Source: GCA-020343675 sp964462945
GTDB taxonomy: Bacteria; Planctomycetota; Phycisphaerae; Sedimentisphaerales; Anaerobacaceae
Assembly (NCBI GenBank): GCA_964462945.1
Contig: CAYWZW010000061.1
Location: forward strand, 1-33,267
DNA length: 33,267 bases
Reading direction: 5' to 3'
Shown here piece by piece: positions 7,215 to 15,791 of the stretch; the first letter of the stretch is position 1; each line of letters opens with the position of its first letter. The translations under genes were made by a program, and so were the position numbers. Under the pieces are notes generated by a model. It was not told the DNA's origin, did not search any database, and saw only the letters and a program-made list of their open reading frames with translations.

Positions 7215-8243
7215 GTGTGGTACCGAATGTTGATTGCACTGGTGTGCCTGATGCTCTTTGCACAGTCAGGCCGGGCAGACGAGCTTGTTCTGAAAAACGG
7301 GGATCGCCTGACGGGCAAGATTGTCCATCTGGTTGACGGCAAGCTGGTTTTCAAATCCGACGTCGCCGGTGAAGTGACCGTGGAGCTGTCGAACATTCAA
7401 ACGTTCAGCAGCGCCGAGCCGGTCACGGTGAATTTGAAGGACAGCACGGGTTTCAAGCAGAAAGTGCTCAGCGCCGAGGCCGGCCGGTTCGCCGTCGAAG
7501 GCGGTGAGGATTTGAAGGCCCAGCAATTTGCCGTGGCCGACATCGTCTCGATCAATCCGCCCCCCAAGCCCATCCCGAAGTGGACGGGAGACATTTCCGC
7601 CGGGATTACCTCGACGCACGGCAACACCAAGACCGAGATGATCAGCGCCAACGCCAATGCCACGAAGCGCACGGAGCGGGACCGTATGACGGCCAGCGCG
7701 GATTATGCAAAGGGCGAGCAGGAAGACCCGGATACCGGCGAGACGGTGACTATTGAAGATTGGTGGCGGGCAAAAGGCAAGTACGACTACTTCTTCAGCA
7801 AGAAGGCGTATGGGTACTTGGACGGCCGGTATGAAAAAGACGCCGTCGCCGAGCTGAATCGGCGCGTGATAGTAGGCACCGGTGGCGGCTATCAGTGGAT
7901 CGAGTCGGAAAACATGAACTTCTCAACGGAACTCGGTTTGGCCTCTCTCTATGAGAAGTTCGACAATCAAACAGATGGCAACAGCGAGGTATCATTTCAG
8001 GTTGGCTACATTTTCGACAAGAAGCTCCGCAAGAACATCAAGCTCACGCATGATCTTACTTACTATCCAGCCCTTGATAAGTTCTCCGACTACTTTCTCA
8101 CATCCACCGCCGGAATTCGTGCCGATTTCACCGAGAGGATTTTTATGACTTTCAAAACTATCCTCAACTACGACGCAACACCGGCGGCCGGCGCCCATAA
8201 GACCGATACGAAGTACTTCCTGGGTATTGGGTACAGGTTCTAA
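7215..8243 (+). CDS. DUF481 family outer-membrane protein
   Basis: The 342-residue protein starts with a signal peptide (MLIALVCLMLFAQSGRADE). A small beta domain follows, with VLKNGDRLTGKIVHLVDGKLVFKSDVAGEVTV, a motif often found ahead of DUF481. The rest is a series of alternating-residue beta strands (KYDYFFSKKAYGYLDGRYEKD to the final YFLGIGYRF), ending in an aromatic residue as outer-membrane beta-barrels do. DUF481 proteins (YdiY-like) are predicted salt-related outer-membrane proteins, and their substrate is unknown. The GTG at 7215 has AAAGGGGAG close upstream and is preferred over the ATG at 7227. Its position behind the MscS gene would fit an envelope or osmotic role, but this is inference. 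Confidence 0.88.
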   Translation: MWYRMLIALVCLMLFAQSGRADELVLKNGDRLTGKIVHLVDGKLVFKSDVAGEVTVELSNIQTFSSAEPVTVNLKDSTGFKQKVLSAEAGRFAVEGGEDLKAQQFAVADIVSINPPPKPIPKWTGDISAGITSTHGNTKTEMISANANATKRTERDRMTASADYAKGEQEDPDTGETVTIEDWWRAKGKYDYFFSKKAYGYLDGRYEKDAVAELNRRVIVGTGGGYQWIESENMNFSTELGLASLYEKFDNQTDGNSEVSFQVGYIFDKKLRKNIKLTHDLTYYPALDKFSDYFLTSTAGIRADFTERIFMTFKTILNYDATPAAGAHKTDTKYFLGIGYRF

Positions 8244-8281
8244 TCTGCCAGACGTTAGGCGGGCTAATGAAGGAGGTGTTT

Positions 8282-9799
8282 ATGAATCGTCGAGCTTTTC
8301 TAAGAGCTACCGCCGGCGCGGGGGCGTCGTTGTGGCTCGCCCGCCAGTCCTTGGGCGGGCTGGCAAAGGTCGGCTCCGCATCGGACGCAGCTCATAAGAA
8401 GCCGAATATTGTCCTGGTCGTACTGGATGAGCTTGGATATTACGAGCTTTCGTCCATGGGGCACCCACTTTTGGAGACGCCGAACATCGACAGAATAGCC
8501 AAAGAGGGTATGAGGTTCACTCAAATGCTCGCCGGGGGGCCGGTCTGCGCGCCGACTCGCTGCTGCCTCATGACGGGTAAGCATCTGGGCCATGCTTCCG
8601 TTCGCAGAAATCCCGGCCACGAGGCCATTCGGGCCGAGGATGTTACCGTCGCCCAGGTTCTCAAGAAGGCTGGCTATGCGACCGGAGGTTTTGGCAAGTG
8701 GGGCTGTGGCGGGCGCGGAACGACCGGCGTGCCTGAGAAGCACGGCTTCGACGTCTTCTTAGGCTACTACGACCAGGTCCATGCCCACACCTTCTTCCCG
8801 GCCTACTTGATCAGAAACAGCCAGGAGGTGCCGTTGAAAGGCAACATCGGTGCTCTATACGAGGGCGAGACGTTTTCGCATCATCTGATCGTCGATGAAA
8901 CGCTGAAGTTCATTCGTGACAACAAAGATAAGCCCTTCTTCTGCTATTGCCCGTGGACGCCTCCTCATGGGGCGTGGGGCCTGCCGGAGGATGAACCCGC
9001 CTGGCAAAAATACAAAGGGAAAAAGTGGGATGCCGGCTACCAGCTTAAAGAAGACGAGGCCCAGCGATATGCCGCCATGGTTAATATGGACGACAGACAG
9101 ATTGGCCGGATTCTGGACCTGCTTAAAGAGTTGAAAATTGACGATAACACAATCTTGATCATCAGCGGCGACAATGGCGGCAATGCGTATTTCAAAAATG
9201 AAGCCCATCCCCACGGCTTCTTCGCCCCGAATGTCGATCCCAAGACCGGCAAGGTCTTCAGAGGCCAGAAAGGTCTGCTCTACGAAGGGGGCCTGCGTAT
9301 TCCATTTATCGTCCGCTGGCCGGGCAAAATAAGGGCGGGCGCTGTGAGCGATTGCCTCGGCTATTTCCCGGACGTGATGCCCACGCTTGCAGAGGCCGCA
9401 GGAGTTGAATGCCCCGAGAATATAGATGGAATTTCTATTCTTCCGACGCTTCTTGGCGAAGAGGTCATCGGGCGCAGGCAGAAAAGCCACGAGTATCTCT
9501 ACTGGGAATATATGGGCCAAACGGCGGTTCGCTGTGGGAATTGGAAGGCCTACCAGCCCGCCGTCCGTCTGGCGGGCCAGCCCAAGAATGGAAAATGGGA
9601 GCTGTACGACCTGAGCAAGGACATCGAAGAGAAGCAAAACGTGGCGGCACAGAATCCGGCCATATTGAACAAGATGGCCAAGTACGCCGCCGAGGCCCAT
9701 GAACCCCATGTTCCAGGGGATGTTCTCGATGAGGAGCTGTGTATGAAGGACCATCAGAAGGCAAAGAATCCAAAACCATCGGAGCAGCGGCGGCAATAG
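8282..9799 (+). CDS. Tat-exported arylsulfatase-family sulfatase
   Basis: The 505-residue protein carries a twin-arginine signal (NRRAFLRATAGAGA), then the sulfatase start PNIVLVVLDELGY and the formylglycine motif CAPTR at residues 89-93, followed by CCLMTGK. The Cys-type motif needs oxidation to formylglycine by a maturase. The metal-binding GDNGG motif lies further on. The first metal motif reads DE where most sulfatases have DD. The C-terminal subdomain with WELYDLSKDIEEKQNVA is normal for the family. AAGGAGG just before 8282 is a strong ribosome-binding site. It heads a plus-strand run of export-tagged carbohydrate enzymes, which suggests removal of sulfate from a glycan in the periplasm. 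Confidence 0.95.
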   Translation: MNRRAFLRATAGAGASLWLARQSLGGLAKVGSASDAAHKKPNIVLVVLDELGYYELSSMGHPLLETPNIDRIAKEGMRFTQMLAGGPVCAPTRCCLMTGKHLGHASVRRNPGHEAIRAEDVTVAQVLKKAGYATGGFGKWGCGGRGTTGVPEKHGFDVFLGYYDQVHAHTFFPAYLIRNSQEVPLKGNIGALYEGETFSHHLIVDETLKFIRDNKDKPFFCYCPWTPPHGAWGLPEDEPAWQKYKGKKWDAGYQLKEDEAQRYAAMVNMDDRQIGRILDLLKELKIDDNTILIISGDNGGNAYFKNEAHPHGFFAPNVDPKTGKVFRGQKGLLYEGGLRIPFIVRWPGKIRAGAVSDCLGYFPDVMPTLAEAAGVECPENIDGISILPTLLGEEVIGRRQKSHEYLYWEYMGQTAVRCGNWKAYQPAVRLAGQPKNGKWELYDLSKDIEEKQNVAAQNPAILNKMAKYAAEAHEPHVPGDVLDEELCMKDHQKAKNPKPSEQRRQ

Positions 9800-9955
9800 A
9801 ATAGTGCAGCGGCGGCTGTGCGTGGTTACCCTGACTATTGGCGCTGCCGTCCGGACCATATATAATTCGGATTGCGTATCGGGTATTGAGTTCGTTCTTT
9901 GCACGATGCACGACGATCCCAGTTGAGAATACGGATTATGAAAGGAGTAATTATT

Positions 9956-10801
9956 ATGAGGACAGTTCTCCGTAAGAAGTCCCAAGAACTGCTAAGTGTT
10001 GCAGTCTGCCTGCTTGCGATTATGGCTGGATGTGCGACCCAGCCGGCAGCCAAGCAGGCGGCCCAAAAGGGCGAAAAGATCCAGTACGTGGAGACCAGCA
10101 CCGGCCGGTGGCTTATCCATGATGTGAATCGGCCTGCGCCGGCGGTGATCTTGCCTGGAACGGCGAGCACAGAGACTGAAGCCGGGAAAGCCCCTTCTGA
10201 CGCGGTCGTCCTATTCGATGGGACCGATGTGTCGAAATGGACATCCGGCGACGGCGGCCCGGCGAAATGGATCGTGCGGGACGGCTACATGGAGGCCGTC
10301 AAAGGCTCAGGTCCGGTCAAATCCAAGCAGACGTTCGGCTCATGTCAGTTGCACGTTGAGTTTGCCACGCCTTCGCGGGTCACCGGAAGCAGCCAGGGAC
10401 GCGGCAACAGCGGCGTGTTTCTGATCGATACTTACGAGGTCCAGGTTCTTGATTCCTACGACAACAAGACCTATCCCGACGGCCAGTGCGCTGCGCTCTA
10501 CGGAAGGGCCGTTCCCCTCGTGAATGCCTGCCGAAAGCCGGGCGAGTGGCAATCGTACGACATTATTTTCCATCGTCCGACCTTCAAAGGCAAAAAGGTC
10601 GTCAGGAAAGCGACGTTCACGGTTCTTCACAACGGCGTGCTCGTCCAGGACCATGTCGAACTCCAGGGCGGGACCGGCTGGAACGGCCCCCATGCGATTT
10701 CTGATTACCAGCCCCATCCAGACAGATTGCCCATCTCATTTCAGGATCACGGCAATCCGGTCAAATTCCGCAACATCTGGGTTCGCGAGCTCAACGACTA
10801 A
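9956..10801 (+). CDS. DUF1080 lipoprotein (3-keto-disaccharide hydrolase-like)
   Basis: The 281-residue protein has a lipoprotein signal with lipobox IMAGC (Cys at residue 26), then a Lys/Ala-rich linker. The DUF1080 concanavalin-like domain starts at VVLFDGTDVSKW and includes the conserved RGNSGVFLIDTYEVQVLDSY block and the NPVKFRNIWVREL ending. Some DUF1080 members cleave 3-keto-glycosides, and others act only as binding domains. AAAGGAG eight bases before the ATG at 9956 fixes the start; the open frame extends upstream to 9899 but lacks such a site. The next gene follows after 15 nt, so the two are almost certainly co-transcribed. Confidence 0.9.
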   Translation: MRTVLRKKSQELLSVAVCLLAIMAGCATQPAAKQAAQKGEKIQYVETSTGRWLIHDVNRPAPAVILPGTASTETEAGKAPSDAVVLFDGTDVSKWTSGDGGPAKWIVRDGYMEAVKGSGPVKSKQTFGSCQLHVEFATPSRVTGSSQGRGNSGVFLIDTYEVQVLDSYDNKTYPDGQCAALYGRAVPLVNACRKPGEWQSYDIIFHRPTFKGKKVVRKATFTVLHNGVLVQDHVELQGGTGWNGPHAISDYQPHPDRLPISFQDHGNPVKFRNIWVRELND

Positions 10802-10816
10802 GGAAGGAGTCTGTCA

Positions 10817-11731
10817 ATGTACAAAGAACGAATCACGCGACGTCAGTTCATCCGGACGACGGCCGCTCTGGCCGGTGGGGTCTTGCTGTCCTCTTGTGCG
10901 TTAGGGACCTCCGGCAACAAGACTAAACGAACAGCCGCGGATCAGGTCCCGCTCGGCAAGACCGGCTTGAAGCTCAGCCGCTTAGGCATCGGCACCGGCA
11001 GCCAGGGCGGCAGCATTCAGCGAGGTCTCGGCAGCGAAGGGTTCAACCGGCTGATACGATATGCCTACGACCAGGGAATCACCTATATCGACACAGCGGA
11101 CAACTACAAAACCCACACCATGGTCCGCGAGGCCATCAAGGGCCTGCCGCGAGAGAAGCTGTTCATTCAATCGAAGATGCCCGGCATCCCGGAAAAACCT
11201 CTTGAGGTGCTCGACCGCTACCGCAAGGAGCTGGGCGTCGATTACATCGACAGCCTATTGGTCCACTGTGCCGTCGTGAAGGATTGGGAGCAGGAGCGCA
11301 AGCGGCTCCTCGATGCCTTTGAAGAGGCCAAGGACAAGAAGATCATACGTGCACACGGTGTCTCGTGTCACAGCCTGCCTGCCCTGACGAAGGCCGCGCA
11401 GTTGGATTGGGTTGACGTCAATCTGGTGCGGGTTAATCCCCAGGGAGCCTACGTCGATACGCCCGCTGAGACTTGGGACGCCGAGAGCAACGCATCGCAT
11501 CTGAGTCCCGTGCTTGAGCAAATCAAGACTATGCGGAAGAATGGTCACGGTATCATCGGCATGAAAATCATCGGCAACGGCGACTTCACAAGCCCCGAGG
11601 ACCGCGAGAAGTCTGTTCGCTTCGCCATGCAGCCCGGTCTGGTTGACGCCGTTGTGATTGGTTGCAAGAGCACCGCTGAGATCGATGAGGCCATTATGCG
11701 AATTAACGCGGCTCTTGCAGAAACTGTATAG
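10817..11731 (+). CDS. Tat-exported aldo/keto reductase
   Basis: The 304-residue protein has a twin-arginine signal (TRRQFIRTTAALAGG) with a Cys shortly after the hydrophobic core, so it may also be lipidated. The body is an aldo/keto reductase barrel. The catalytic tetrad can be read as D92 (IDTA), Y97 (DNYKTH), K120 (QSKMPG) and H150 (LVHC). The C-terminal NAD(P)-binding part is short (VVIGCKSTAEIDEAIMRIN). Export through Tat fits a protein that folds with its cofactor in the cytoplasm. It lies between the DUF1080 gene (15 nt upstream) and the sugar isomerase gene. In this setting it may interconvert hydroxy- and keto-sugars; the substrate is unknown. Confidence 0.92.
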   Translation: MYKERITRRQFIRTTAALAGGVLLSSCALGTSGNKTKRTAADQVPLGKTGLKLSRLGIGTGSQGGSIQRGLGSEGFNRLIRYAYDQGITYIDTADNYKTHTMVREAIKGLPREKLFIQSKMPGIPEKPLEVLDRYRKELGVDYIDSLLVHCAVVKDWEQERKRLLDAFEEAKDKKIIRAHGVSCHSLPALTKAAQLDWVDVNLVRVNPQGAYVDTPAETWDAESNASHLSPVLEQIKTMRKNGHGIIGMKIIGNGDFTSPEDREKSVRFAMQPGLVDAVVIGCKSTAEIDEAIMRINAALAETV

Positions 11732-11843
11732 AAACGCAGCTTCCGCAAGTCGCAAAATGCCGCAAGGGTCCGATCGCCGCTGCTGACCGTCGGCACGGTT
11801 GCACGGAGATTTTTGAGGACAATGAGTTTGGAGGTTCCGTCTG

Positions 11844-12914
11844 ATGAATCGTCGCGATTGTCTTTTGTCACTCGCCGGCGGAACGGCGGCTCTGCTGCTG
11901 CACGGTCCAACGGCGGCGCTCGGAGCGGAGGGCGTCAGGAGGACTCGATTGGGGGTTGCGGACTTCTCTTACAACGTTCGCCTGAAAGCGGAGCAAGCCG
12001 GGCTGGTGGAGATGCGGCTGAGCGACCCTTTGAACTTTCTCGATCATTGCGACACGGTCGGCGCCGGCGGGATCCAGATAGACATGGGGGTCCGGGATCA
12101 AGCATACCTGCAGAAACTTCGCAGTCGAGCGGAATCGCGAGGCATGTTCATTGAGGGCTCGGCAGGTCTGCCGCAAGCACAAAAGGACGTTGAGAAATTC
12201 GATGCGGCGGTCCGTACGGCGCAGCAGGCCGGTGCGACGGTCATCCGTACTGCAATCGGCGGCCGGCGTTATGAGCAGTTCGAGAAGGCCGAACAGTTCA
12301 AAGCCTTCGCCCAGCGTTCGTTGAGCTGCCTGCAGTTAGCCGAGCCGGTGGTAGCCAGGTATGGAATGCGGCTGGCAATCGAGAACCACAAGGACTGGCG
12401 TGTGCCGGAGCTGCTGCGGATGCTGGAACGCATCGGCAGTGAGCACGTCGGCGTATGCGTCGATACGGGTAACAGCGTTGCGCTGCTGGAGGACCCGATG
12501 GAGGTCGTCCGGGCCTTTGCACCGTGGGGCTTTTCGGTACATCTTAAAGACATGGCCGTAGCGGAGTACGGCGACGGCTTCCTGCTGGCGGACGTGGCGC
12601 TGGGCCGCGGGCTGCTGGACCTGCCCGAGATGGTTCGGATTCTTCGAAAAGCCAGACCTGAAATCCGGTTCTGCCTGGAAGGAGCAACGCGGGACGCCTT
12701 GAAAGTTCCCTGTCTGACCGACCGGTACTGGGCCACGTTCGAAGACGTACCCGGCAGTGACCTGGCCCGCACGCTGCGGTACATCCGCGCCCATGCCAGC
12801 GACGAATCGTCTCTTCCGCATGTGGAGCACCTCAGTCTGGAGGAGCGGCTCAGGTGCGAGCAGAACGATGTCCGGGAGAGTCTGACATACGCCGCAGAGC
12901 ATTTGGACTGCTAA
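11844..12914 (+). CDS. Exported sugar isomerase/epimerase-like TIM barrel (AP endonuclease 2 fold)
   Basis: The 356-residue protein has an N-terminal RR followed by a hydrophobic stretch (NRRDCLLSLAGGTAALLLHG), a likely Tat signal. The barrel shows the metal-ligand positions of the xylose-isomerase-like family: E180 in AIENH, D207 in VCVDTGN, H233 in VHLKDM and a later Glu in FCLEGAT. Members isomerise or epimerise sugars, including 3-keto-sugars, or act on inositol derivatives. GGAGG nine bases upstream supports the ATG at 11844. It follows the aldo/keto reductase gene by about 110 nt and is the last gene of the cluster. Confidence 0.88.
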   Translation: MNRRDCLLSLAGGTAALLLHGPTAALGAEGVRRTRLGVADFSYNVRLKAEQAGLVEMRLSDPLNFLDHCDTVGAGGIQIDMGVRDQAYLQKLRSRAESRGMFIEGSAGLPQAQKDVEKFDAAVRTAQQAGATVIRTAIGGRRYEQFEKAEQFKAFAQRSLSCLQLAEPVVARYGMRLAIENHKDWRVPELLRMLERIGSEHVGVCVDTGNSVALLEDPMEVVRAFAPWGFSVHLKDMAVAEYGDGFLLADVALGRGLLDLPEMVRILRKARPEIRFCLEGATRDALKVPCLTDRYWATFEDVPGSDLARTLRYIRAHASDESSLPHVEHLSLEERLRCEQNDVRESLTYAAEHLDC

Positions 12915-13060
12915 AGCCCGGCGAAAAGGGCCGCAAATTGGTATTGGACCACGTAGGGCCGCGTGTTCTGCTGCTGAACCCTGAAGCGGTTAGACCGCTC
13001 TTGTACGGGCAGACTTTTGCATGTCCTTGCACCGCAAGAGGTGAACTTGCCACGTTGGGG

Positions 13061-13089
13061 TTGACAGAACACCGAATTTGAGGTATAAT
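13061..13089 (+). promoter_or_regulatory. Perfect-consensus sigma-70 promoter
   Basis: TTGACA (13061-13066) and TATAAT (13084-13089) both match the consensus exactly and are separated by 17 bases. The predicted transcript starts near 13096 and has a leader of roughly 100 nt before the prepilin-like gene at 13199. No other promoter of this strength was seen in the window. Confidence 0.85.
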
Positions 13090-13198
13090 TTCTCGAGCCT
13101 GTTGGGATTAGGGCCCATCATACGGATGGATTGCAGCCGACTTTATGCGTCTTAGAAGCCGGTTACCAAGACAGTTTATCCGACAAAGGAGCATCATT

Positions 13199-13999
13199 AT
13201 GGGTAGGCGAAAAGCATTCACATTGATCGAGCTTTTGGTGGTGATTGCCATCATTGCCATATTGTTGGCGATCTTGCTGCCGGCGGTGAACCGCGTCAAG
13301 GAGCAGGGCAAGCGTGCCGTCTGTCTGGGCAATCTGAAGCAGTTGACCTTAGCGTGGATCATGTACGCCGATGAAAATGACGGCAAGCTCGTTAATGGCG
13401 CCGCCGGATACAGCAACGCGACCACGAGTTGGGGAAGCCACGCCAATGAACTCGCCTGGATCGACGTCCGAGATTTTAGCGCGGCGTGGGATGTGCAAAT
13501 CCAAGAAATCAAGAACGGCGCTTTGTGGCCTTACGTCAAGAATGAGGATATCTACCGATGTCCAACAGGGCGCCGAGGAGAAGCTGTGACGTACTCGGTC
13601 ATGTTCTCTATGAATGCCGTGAATCATCCCCCGACCCAGGGAGTGCGCGGTGCACACGTTAAGAAAATGTCCGAGATTTTCAATCCGGCGCCGGCACTCA
13701 GGCTCGTTTTTATCGACGAGGGTGACATGACATCGGATGCTTATGCCGTGCACTATAATCAAGAGCAATGGTGGGACGACGCTCCAGTCCGGCACGGCGA
13801 CGGCGCAACGCTCTCGTTTGCAGATGGGCACGCCGACCACTGGAAGTGGAAAGGAAGCGACACGATTAAGCGCGCCAGAAGTGAAGAGAACAGGCATACG
13901 AGCAACTGGACGCCGGAAACGGAGGCAGGTTTCCAGGACCTGTACAGGATGCAGAGGGGTTGCTGGGGAAAATTAGGTTATACGCCACGTTATCCATAG
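13199..13999 (+). CDS. Prepilin-like protein with H-X9-DG segment
   Basis: The 266-residue protein starts MGRRKAFTLIELLVV, a prepilin leader with Gly replaced by Ala at the usual cleavage position, followed by the hydrophobic helix and the VKEQGKRAVCLGNLKQLTLAW segment. Near the C-terminus, the sequence from H to DG in RHGDGATLSFADGH has exactly nine residues between, the H-X9-DG signature of planctomycete and verrucomicrobial pseudopilin-like proteins. AAAGGAG seven bases before 13199 sets the start. It sits behind the perfect promoter at 13061-13089, so it may be abundantly made. Its role, whether surface fibre, secretion pseudopilus or envelope protein, is not known. It resembles the truncated 26-259 gene in the first 50 residues. 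Confidence 0.92.
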   Translation: MGRRKAFTLIELLVVIAIIAILLAILLPAVNRVKEQGKRAVCLGNLKQLTLAWIMYADENDGKLVNGAAGYSNATTSWGSHANELAWIDVRDFSAAWDVQIQEIKNGALWPYVKNEDIYRCPTGRRGEAVTYSVMFSMNAVNHPPTQGVRGAHVKKMSEIFNPAPALRLVFIDEGDMTSDAYAVHYNQEQWWDDAPVRHGDGATLSFADGHADHWKWKGSDTIKRARSEENRHTSNWTPETEAGFQDLYRMQRGCWGKLGYTPRYP

Positions 14000-14029
14000 C
14001 CCTCGCTATTCATGCTTATCGGCCTTCGT

Positions 14030-14072
14030 ATCTCGGGCAGTGGGATACGAGATGGGAGATACGCGACACAAA
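14030..14072. repeat. Degenerate GATACGAGAT-type spacer repeat
   Basis: The stretch between the prepilin-like gene and the E2 gene repeats units such as GGGATACGAGAT and GGGAGATACG. It belongs to the simple-repeat spacers noted across the window, and it explains the artificial N-terminal extension of the E2 reading frame. Confidence 0.45.
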
Positions 14073-14073
14073 G

Positions 14074-14745
14074 ATGCACCATATCCCGCTGACCAGGATA
14101 CAAAAGCTCATTGGGCAAAGGATGCTGCACTCCAAGCTGACCAAGCCCTGTTTCTACATCGAGTCGAAAGCGGATGTAACAGGGCTCATGGCCGTTCGGC
14201 CCGGACTGAGAAAATCTTTGGGCGTCAAAATAACCACGAACGCTTTTTATATCCGCGTCCTGGGCCTGGCGGCACTAAAATATCCCCTTGTGACGGGTCG
14301 ATTCGATGGGGGCAGCATAAGGCTCGCCGATGCGATTAACGTGGGCTTCGCCGTCAACGCCCCGCAGGGACTCATGGTGCCGGTCGTGAAGAATGCCTGC
14401 GATAAAACATTACCTGAGATTGCCCGTGAGGAGCAATGCCTGACCGATAAGGCACGTGATAATCAACTCACGCTCGAGGATATTGAGGGCGAGACGATAG
14501 CGCTGAGCAACTTAGGCGCGTACGGGATTGATTCGTTTCTGGGAATCGTCCCGCCGCTTGCCGGCACGATATTGGCCGTCGGTAACGTTGTGCCTGCCGT
14601 TGTCTGTAGAGACGGCGAAATAACGGTGCGAAAAATGCTCAGCCTGTCTCTTGCGGCTGACCACAGAGTTGTGGATCCTGTCTATGCGGCCCGGTTTCTG
14701 GGCTTTATTAGAGAGAAGCTGCAAGACCCGCAGCAGTTGATTTAG
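14074..14745 (+). CDS. Stand-alone 2-oxoacid dehydrogenase acyltransferase (E2) catalytic domain
   Basis: The 223-residue protein aligns from end to end with the catalytic domain of dihydrolipoamide acyltransferases: IPLTRIQKLIGQRMLHSKLTKPCFYI, GFAVNAPQGLMVPVVKNA, ALSNLGAYGIDSF and the active-site ADHRVVD. The catalytic His and Asp are present, but the usual Gly after Asp is Pro. There is no lipoyl domain or E1/E3-binding domain in front, and no E1 or E3 gene nearby. It could be a free-standing acyltransferase or part of a complex encoded elsewhere. The ATG at 14074 has no good ribosome-binding site; the frame stays open back to 13960, but that part overlaps the previous gene and a spacer repeat. 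Confidence 0.82.
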   Translation: MHHIPLTRIQKLIGQRMLHSKLTKPCFYIESKADVTGLMAVRPGLRKSLGVKITTNAFYIRVLGLAALKYPLVTGRFDGGSIRLADAINVGFAVNAPQGLMVPVVKNACDKTLPEIAREEQCLTDKARDNQLTLEDIEGETIALSNLGAYGIDSFLGIVPPLAGTILAVGNVVPAVVCRDGEITVRKMLSLSLAADHRVVDPVYAARFLGFIREKLQDPQQLI

Positions 14746-14758
14746 CCATGCCGCCGGA

Positions 14759-15655
14759 CTACTTAATCTTCACCGTCTCGTCCGGTTGTATGCCAAGTCG
14801 TTTGTACCGTTCGGCCCGGCTTTTCTCGTCGCCCACGTTGATTTCCGCAGCGAGCCTTCCGACGGTCAGAGCATGTTCTCTCGGAACGACGATTACCCCA
14901 TCGCCATCAGCGACGATCAAATCGCCCGGATAGACAAGAACACCGCCGCAACTGATAGGAAAGTTGTAGGATTCGGCGATAAGTCTTCCCGGCCGAACTC
15001 CGCGGGTGCTGTATCCGTCCTGACAGTACACGGCAATCTTCTTGACCTTAACGATCTCATCAGTATCGCGGGCGCCGCCGTTTGTCACGACTCCCACGAC
15101 GCCTTTTTCCGCCCAGCCGAGACTGTTATTGGAGCCGATGAAGCCGCACTCGGGGATTCCTCCGGCGTCAATCACAACCACGTCTGCGGGTTTGGCCGCA
15201 CTGAGCCAAGCATCAGGCGCCCTTTTGTATTGTTCGGCCTTGAATCTCTTGAACCCGTCAAGGTCTGCAAACGAGTCCTGTCCGACTCTAACGTCGGTGG
15301 GCACGTGGCGAACGGTAATGGCAAATCCCACAATTCGATGAGAGAATTTCTCTGCATCGCGCCACAAGGGCCGGATGTCCTTTTTCATCAGGCCAATGTC
15401 CTGCAGGCCGATCAGGTCCATGCCGTCCAGCACGTCCGTCACTCGCAAATCTTTGTACAGATCGAGAATTTCCTTTCGCGCTCGCTCGCTGTCGTCGAAA
15501 CTCTTATTCTCCAGCAGCCTGACGCCTTGGGGTGTTGTCAATTTCGGCGAGTTTGATTTTTGTGCTCTTGCGGCGGGAATACCTGATACCACGACAAGTA
15601 ACATCAATCCAGCAAGGCCGGCACAGTGTAATTTGAATTTTGTCAGGCAACACAT
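14759..15655 (-). CDS. Secreted RraA-like protein
   Basis: The 298-residue protein has a signal peptide (LAGLMLLVVVSGIPAARAQ). After it comes a RraA-fold domain with ADVVVIDAGG, GGARDTDEI and a C-terminal GDLIVADGDGVIVVP, all characteristic of the RraA/4-hydroxy-4-methyl-2-oxoglutarate aldolase superfamily. Cytosolic members either inhibit RNase E or act as class II aldolases on keto acids. Export argues against a role on RNase E, so an aldolase or lyase activity in the periplasm is more likely. AGGAG six bases before the ATG at 15655 supports the start. It ends 13 nt from the convergent E2 gene. Confidence 0.88.
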   Translation of the reverse strand: MCCLTKFKLHCAGLAGLMLLVVVSGIPAARAQKSNSPKLTTPQGVRLLENKSFDDSERARKEILDLYKDLRVTDVLDGMDLIGLQDIGLMKKDIRPLWRDAEKFSHRIVGFAITVRHVPTDVRVGQDSFADLDGFKRFKAEQYKRAPDAWLSAAKPADVVVIDAGGIPECGFIGSNNSLGWAEKGVVGVVTNGGARDTDEIVKVKKIAVYCQDGYSTRGVRPGRLIAESYNFPISCGGVLVYPGDLIVADGDGVIVVPREHALTVGRLAAEINVGDEKSRAERYKRLGIQPDETVKIK

Positions 15656-15791
15656 GGCAATCTCCTAATAAACAGTCCGTAATCTTTTTGATACCTGATT
15701 CGATGACCACAGGTTACACTAAAACCCGTTCAAGAAAATGCAAGTGTTTTTGCGTCAGATGGGAAACGATTTTCCCCCGGGAGACAAACAG

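Noticed and set aside
12984..13000. AGCGGT/ACCGCT hairpin after the isomerase gene as a terminator
   Set aside because: The stem is short, with no T run after it.
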